From contig JAREIK010003007.1 in NCBI GenBank assembly GCA_029783825.1, forward strand, positions 385,331 to 449,330: 64,000 nucleotides of DNA, written 5' to 3'. Below the pieces are notes generated by a model. That model worked only from the letters and a program-made list of their open reading frames with translations, was not told where the DNA came from and searched no databases. Shown here piece after piece: positions 60,408-64,000 of this stretch (within the stretch, counting starts at the first letter, position 1; each line of letters begins with the position of its first letter). The translations under genes were made by a program, and so were the position numbers. The stretch is from Sapria himalayana. Taxonomy: Eukaryota > Streptophyta > Magnoliopsida > Malpighiales > Rafflesiaceae.

Positions 60408-61303
60408 TTCTGACTATCTATCTATGTATCTATTTATGTATCCATTTGTCTACTTGTCTATATATCTATCAATCTATCTATCTATATTTCTATCTGTCTA
60501 TCTTTCTTTCTATCAATCTATCAATCTATCAATTTGTTTATTTCACTTTATGTATATTAGTCTATCAGTCTATCTATTTATTTGTCTATCAATTTATCTA
60601 TTAATCTGTCTATCTATTTGTCTATCTATTTATCTATCTATCTGTCTGTCTGTCTTTTTGTCTATCTATTTAACTATTTATCTATTTATTTTTCAAATCT
60701 GTCTATCTGTCTATCTGTCTATCTGCCTATCTATCTATTTGTCTCTCTATCATTATATCTATCTATCTATCTATATATCTTTATGTCTATCTTTTTTTTC
60801 TATCAATCAATTAATCTATTTCTTTATATTTTTATTTGTATATTAGTCTATCAATGTAAAAGTTTATGTGTCTATCAATACATCTATTGTATATCTATTT
60901 ATATGTCTTTCTATCCCACTACTAAATTGCCTTCCTATATATCAGTCTATCAATAAATCAATCTCTATATCTATCTATCTTTATATTTGGCTTTATGTCT
61001 ATCTATCAATTGATATATATATATTTATCTATTTATTTGTCTATGTGTCTATTTGTCTATGTGTATATCTATCGATCATTCTTTAAGAATATCTATTTAT
61101 ATTTCTATCTATCTATTTATCTATCTGTCTATATGTCTATCTATCTATCTATCTATGCACCTATCTATCTATCTGTTCTTCCTATACATCTATATGTTGA
61201 TCTATATATATTTATAATTGTCTAACTTTTTATGCATTTATTTGTTTATATATATTTCTTTCTATCTAGCTATTATCTATATATCTATTTATTTTTCATT
61301 CAA

Positions 61304-61345
<42 letters not shown>

Positions 61346-64000
61346 TATCAATTTATGTATCTTTTATCTATCTATCTATTTGATTATCTATCTATATGTC
61401 TATATGTCTATTTGTCTATTTGTCTTTCCATTTATTGATATATTTATATATCTATCTATCTATCTATTTGTCTGTGTCTATGTGTCTATCTATCTATTTA
61501 TCTATCTATCCTCCTATTTATTAGTCAATCTATCTATATATCTATATATCGATCAATCTATCTATCATTATTTAATTCCTTCTATCTATTATTCTATCTA
61601 TTTGTCTATGTGTTTATTTGTCTATCCGTCTATCTATCAATCTGTCTATTAGTCTATCTATCTATCTATAAATATATATATGTATCTATCTTTTAATCTA
61701 GTTGGCTTTCTATTTATCTTCTTATTTGTGTATCGATATTTATATAAACCTTTCTATCAAACTATCTATATGTCTATCTATTAACTCACTATGTCCCTTT
61801 TTGTTTATAAGTCTATCAGTCATTAATTCTATTTATATATTAGTCTATCTTTCAATAAATATTTCTATTTTTTTGTCTATATGTCAATTTATATATATAT
61901 ATATATATATATATCTATCTATCTATCTATGTAATTATCAAACTATTTATATGTAGATTTGTTTATCTGTATATCTGTCTATATTTCTTTATATCTATTT
62001 GTCTATATATCTATCTATCTATCTATATGTCTATCTATCTATCTATCTATCTTTCTATTTATGTATTTATCTATCTATTTGTTTAACAATAAATTTGTTA
62101 ATTTATCTATCTATCTATTTTTCTAAATGTCTATCTTTAAATCTAAGAGTAGGTACCTATAGATTGATATATAGATTGTATAAATAAATAGATGTATATA
62201 TCTATTTATTTGTGGGTCTATATATTTGTATATGTTTCTATTTATCTTTCTATCAACTTGCCTACCTGAATATCTATTTATTTTTCATTTTATCTATTTT
62301 TCAACATGTCTATCTAATTATCATTATATCTATCTATCTATCAATTTGTATATTTATATATCTATCTATCTATCTTTCTTTCTTTCTATCTCTCTATTCA
62401 TCTATTAGACTATCAGTCTATCTATCTATTTGATTAACGATCTAAATGTCTATATCTATAACTGTCTATCTGTCTATCTATCTATTTATCTTTATATTTG
62501 TCTATCTATCTCATTGTATATTTTTCTATGAAACTTTTAGTATATAATTCTATTAGTATATGTGTCTATCTATTTATCTATCTATCTATCGATCATTCTA
62601 TCTATCAATCAAAAAATCTACTTGTCTATTTGTCTACCTATCTATCTATCAATCAAAAAATATACTTGTCTATTTATCTACCTATCTATCTATCTATCTA
62701 ACTATATTTCTTTCAATCACTCTATTCATCTATTAGACTATTAATCTATCTATCTATTTGTCTAACTATCTATATGTCTATATCTATAACTATCTATCTA
62801 TCTATCTATCTATCTTTTTATTTATCTATCTATCTCAAAGTATATTTCTCTAACAATCTTATAGTATATAATTTTATTAGAATATGTGTCTATATATTTA
62901 TCTATCTATCTATCGATCAATCTATCTGTCTACATGTCTATCTATCTAATAGTCTACTTGTCTATTTGTCTACCTTTCTATCTATCTATCTATTTATCTA
63001 TCTATCTTTCTATCTATCTATCTTTATATCTATCTATATGTATTTCTGTATATATATCTATCAATCATTCTATTTATCTATGTATTTGTGTATCTATCTA
63101 TCTATCTATCAATATATATGTTAATCAATCAATCAATCAATCTACTTATCTATATTTATATATATCTATCAATTTGAGAATCAATCTATATGTCTATCTA
63201 TCTATCTATCATTTTATCTGTGTATTTGTTGATTTGTGTCTCTATTTATCTATCTATACATGTGTCTAACTTTTTGTTTTTTGTCTATGTGTTTATTTGT
63301 CTATCGTTCTATCTATATATTTATCTATAATCAGATGTATCTATCTGTAAATCTATCTATTGTCTTTCTATCTATCCATCTTTCTATGTCTTTCATGTAT
63401 TTCTTTATATTTTTCTATCTATTTTTCTATAAATTTATCTATCTATCAGTCTTTTTGTCTGTTAAACTATCTATCTCTCTATTTGTCTATATTTCTATCT
63501 TACTAATTGTAGCTTTATCTATCTGTCCATCTATCTATGTATCTATCTATCTGTATATTTGTCAACTATCTTTTTGTAAATCAATAAATTTATCAATTTA
63601 TCTATCTATCTATTTGTCTATTTGACTATTTGTCATTCTGCCTATTTCTATATCTATCTATCTAACTATCTATTTATTTTTTTAGCTATCTATCTATCTT
63701 CTATATATCTATCGATCTATATATCTGTGTATATATATGTGTGTCTATCTATCTATATGAATATCTTTCTATATGTCTACTTTTCATTATATCTATCTAT
63801 CTATCTATTTATCATCTCTCTATCTATATGTTAATCTATCTATCTATATATCTATCTTTGTTTATCTCTATCTTTCTATATATATGTCTATCTTTTGATC
63901 TATCTATATGTCTACGTATATATATGTCTATTTGTTAATCTATCTATTTGTCTATCTGTATGTATATCTATTTATTTGAATTTGTTTATTTATATCTTTT
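59656..64000. repeat. Degenerate TATC array (inverse orientation of the GATA array)
   Basis: From 59,656 to the window end the + strand is TATC with TGTC, TTTC and AATC variants, so it is the reverse complement in sense of the arrays at 48.3-58.8 kb. It contains pure (TA)n tracts near 60,380, 61,305 and 61,890, and a CATA/(TA)n/TGTA palindromic tract at 60,217-60,276. The + strand frames reading YLSI are artefacts of the stop-free TATC phase. It continues beyond the window. Confidence 0.95.

Noticed and set aside
59658..63938. Many + strand open frames rich in YLSI
   Set aside because: Same artefact in the TATC-oriented array.
1..64000. tRNA, rRNA or telomere-type repeats
   Set aside because: Looked for by eye; no cloverleaf with the conserved GGTTC A-box/B-box arrangement, no rRNA signature and no TTTAGGG runs were found.

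Overview
This window looks like a gene-poor, strongly AT-rich stretch of nuclear DNA from a flowering plant. The evidence is its transposon content: plant-type LINEs whose ORF1 carries DUF4283 and a zinc knuckle, CACTA (En/Spm) elements with the plant transposase-associated domain, several hAT families with BED fingers and DUF659, and Ty1/Copia pol. The recognisable host-gene fragments (EDR2-like START-domain protein, LRR receptor-like kinase, LAZ1/TMEM184-like protein) are also plant families. I cannot name a genus. No intact host gene, rRNA, tRNA or CRISPR array was seen. The longest believable intact reading frame is the LINE-B ORF1.

Layout: 1-2,990 is a decayed LINE (minus strand) cut by the window edge. 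3.4-6.3 kb is a degraded CACTA transposase pair (minus). 6.6-7.0 kb is a GA microsatellite, and 7.24-8.87 kb holds three tandem copies of a ~562-bp AT-rich unit. 9.1-10.2 kb is a CACTA terminal region full of short subterminal repeats. 10.3-18.2 kb is mostly unrecognised AT-rich DNA with microsatellites, a hAT-like end, and ~1-kb tandem repeats with GC-rich segments (15.1-17.8 kb). 18.2-19.9 kb is a DUF659 hAT transposase relic, followed by a 17-bp minisatellite and a Copia pol relic (20.7-22.3 kb). A LAZ1-like exon lies at 23.1 kb, a MITE at 24.7-25.1 kb, and an unidentified 3' gene end at 26.5-26.7 kb directly abutting a full-length LINE (26.7-32.1 kb, minus).

34.6-37.0 kb holds two copies of a ~1.2-kb unit with GC-rich trinucleotide-repeat blocks. 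A second block of CACTA subterminal repeats follows, then a RICESLEEPER-type hAT relic (37.4-40.2 kb). 41.9-44.9 kb contains seven collinear exon remnants of an EDR2-like gene (minus), and 46.8-47.1 kb two exon pieces of an LRR-RLK (plus). These end at a good CACTA terminus at 48,286, so the region may be a gene-capturing CACTA element.

From 48,287 to the end the DNA is dominated by a degenerate tetranucleotide array: GATA on the + strand up to about 59.0 kb, then TATC up to 64 kb, so the array flips orientation. It is interrupted by a 4.2-kb hAT element (49.2-53.4 kb), by an apparently perfect 1,314-bp tandem duplication covering part of that hAT and part of the array, by a CACTA left end at 58,801, and by about 0.6 kb of non-repeat DNA at the flip. 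Long YLSI-type reading frames there are artefacts of the repeat.

There is no cooperating gene system in the window. The interest lies in the nested transposons, captured gene fragments and the inverted GATA/TATC domain. All homology calls were made by eye from translated motifs; no database search was run.
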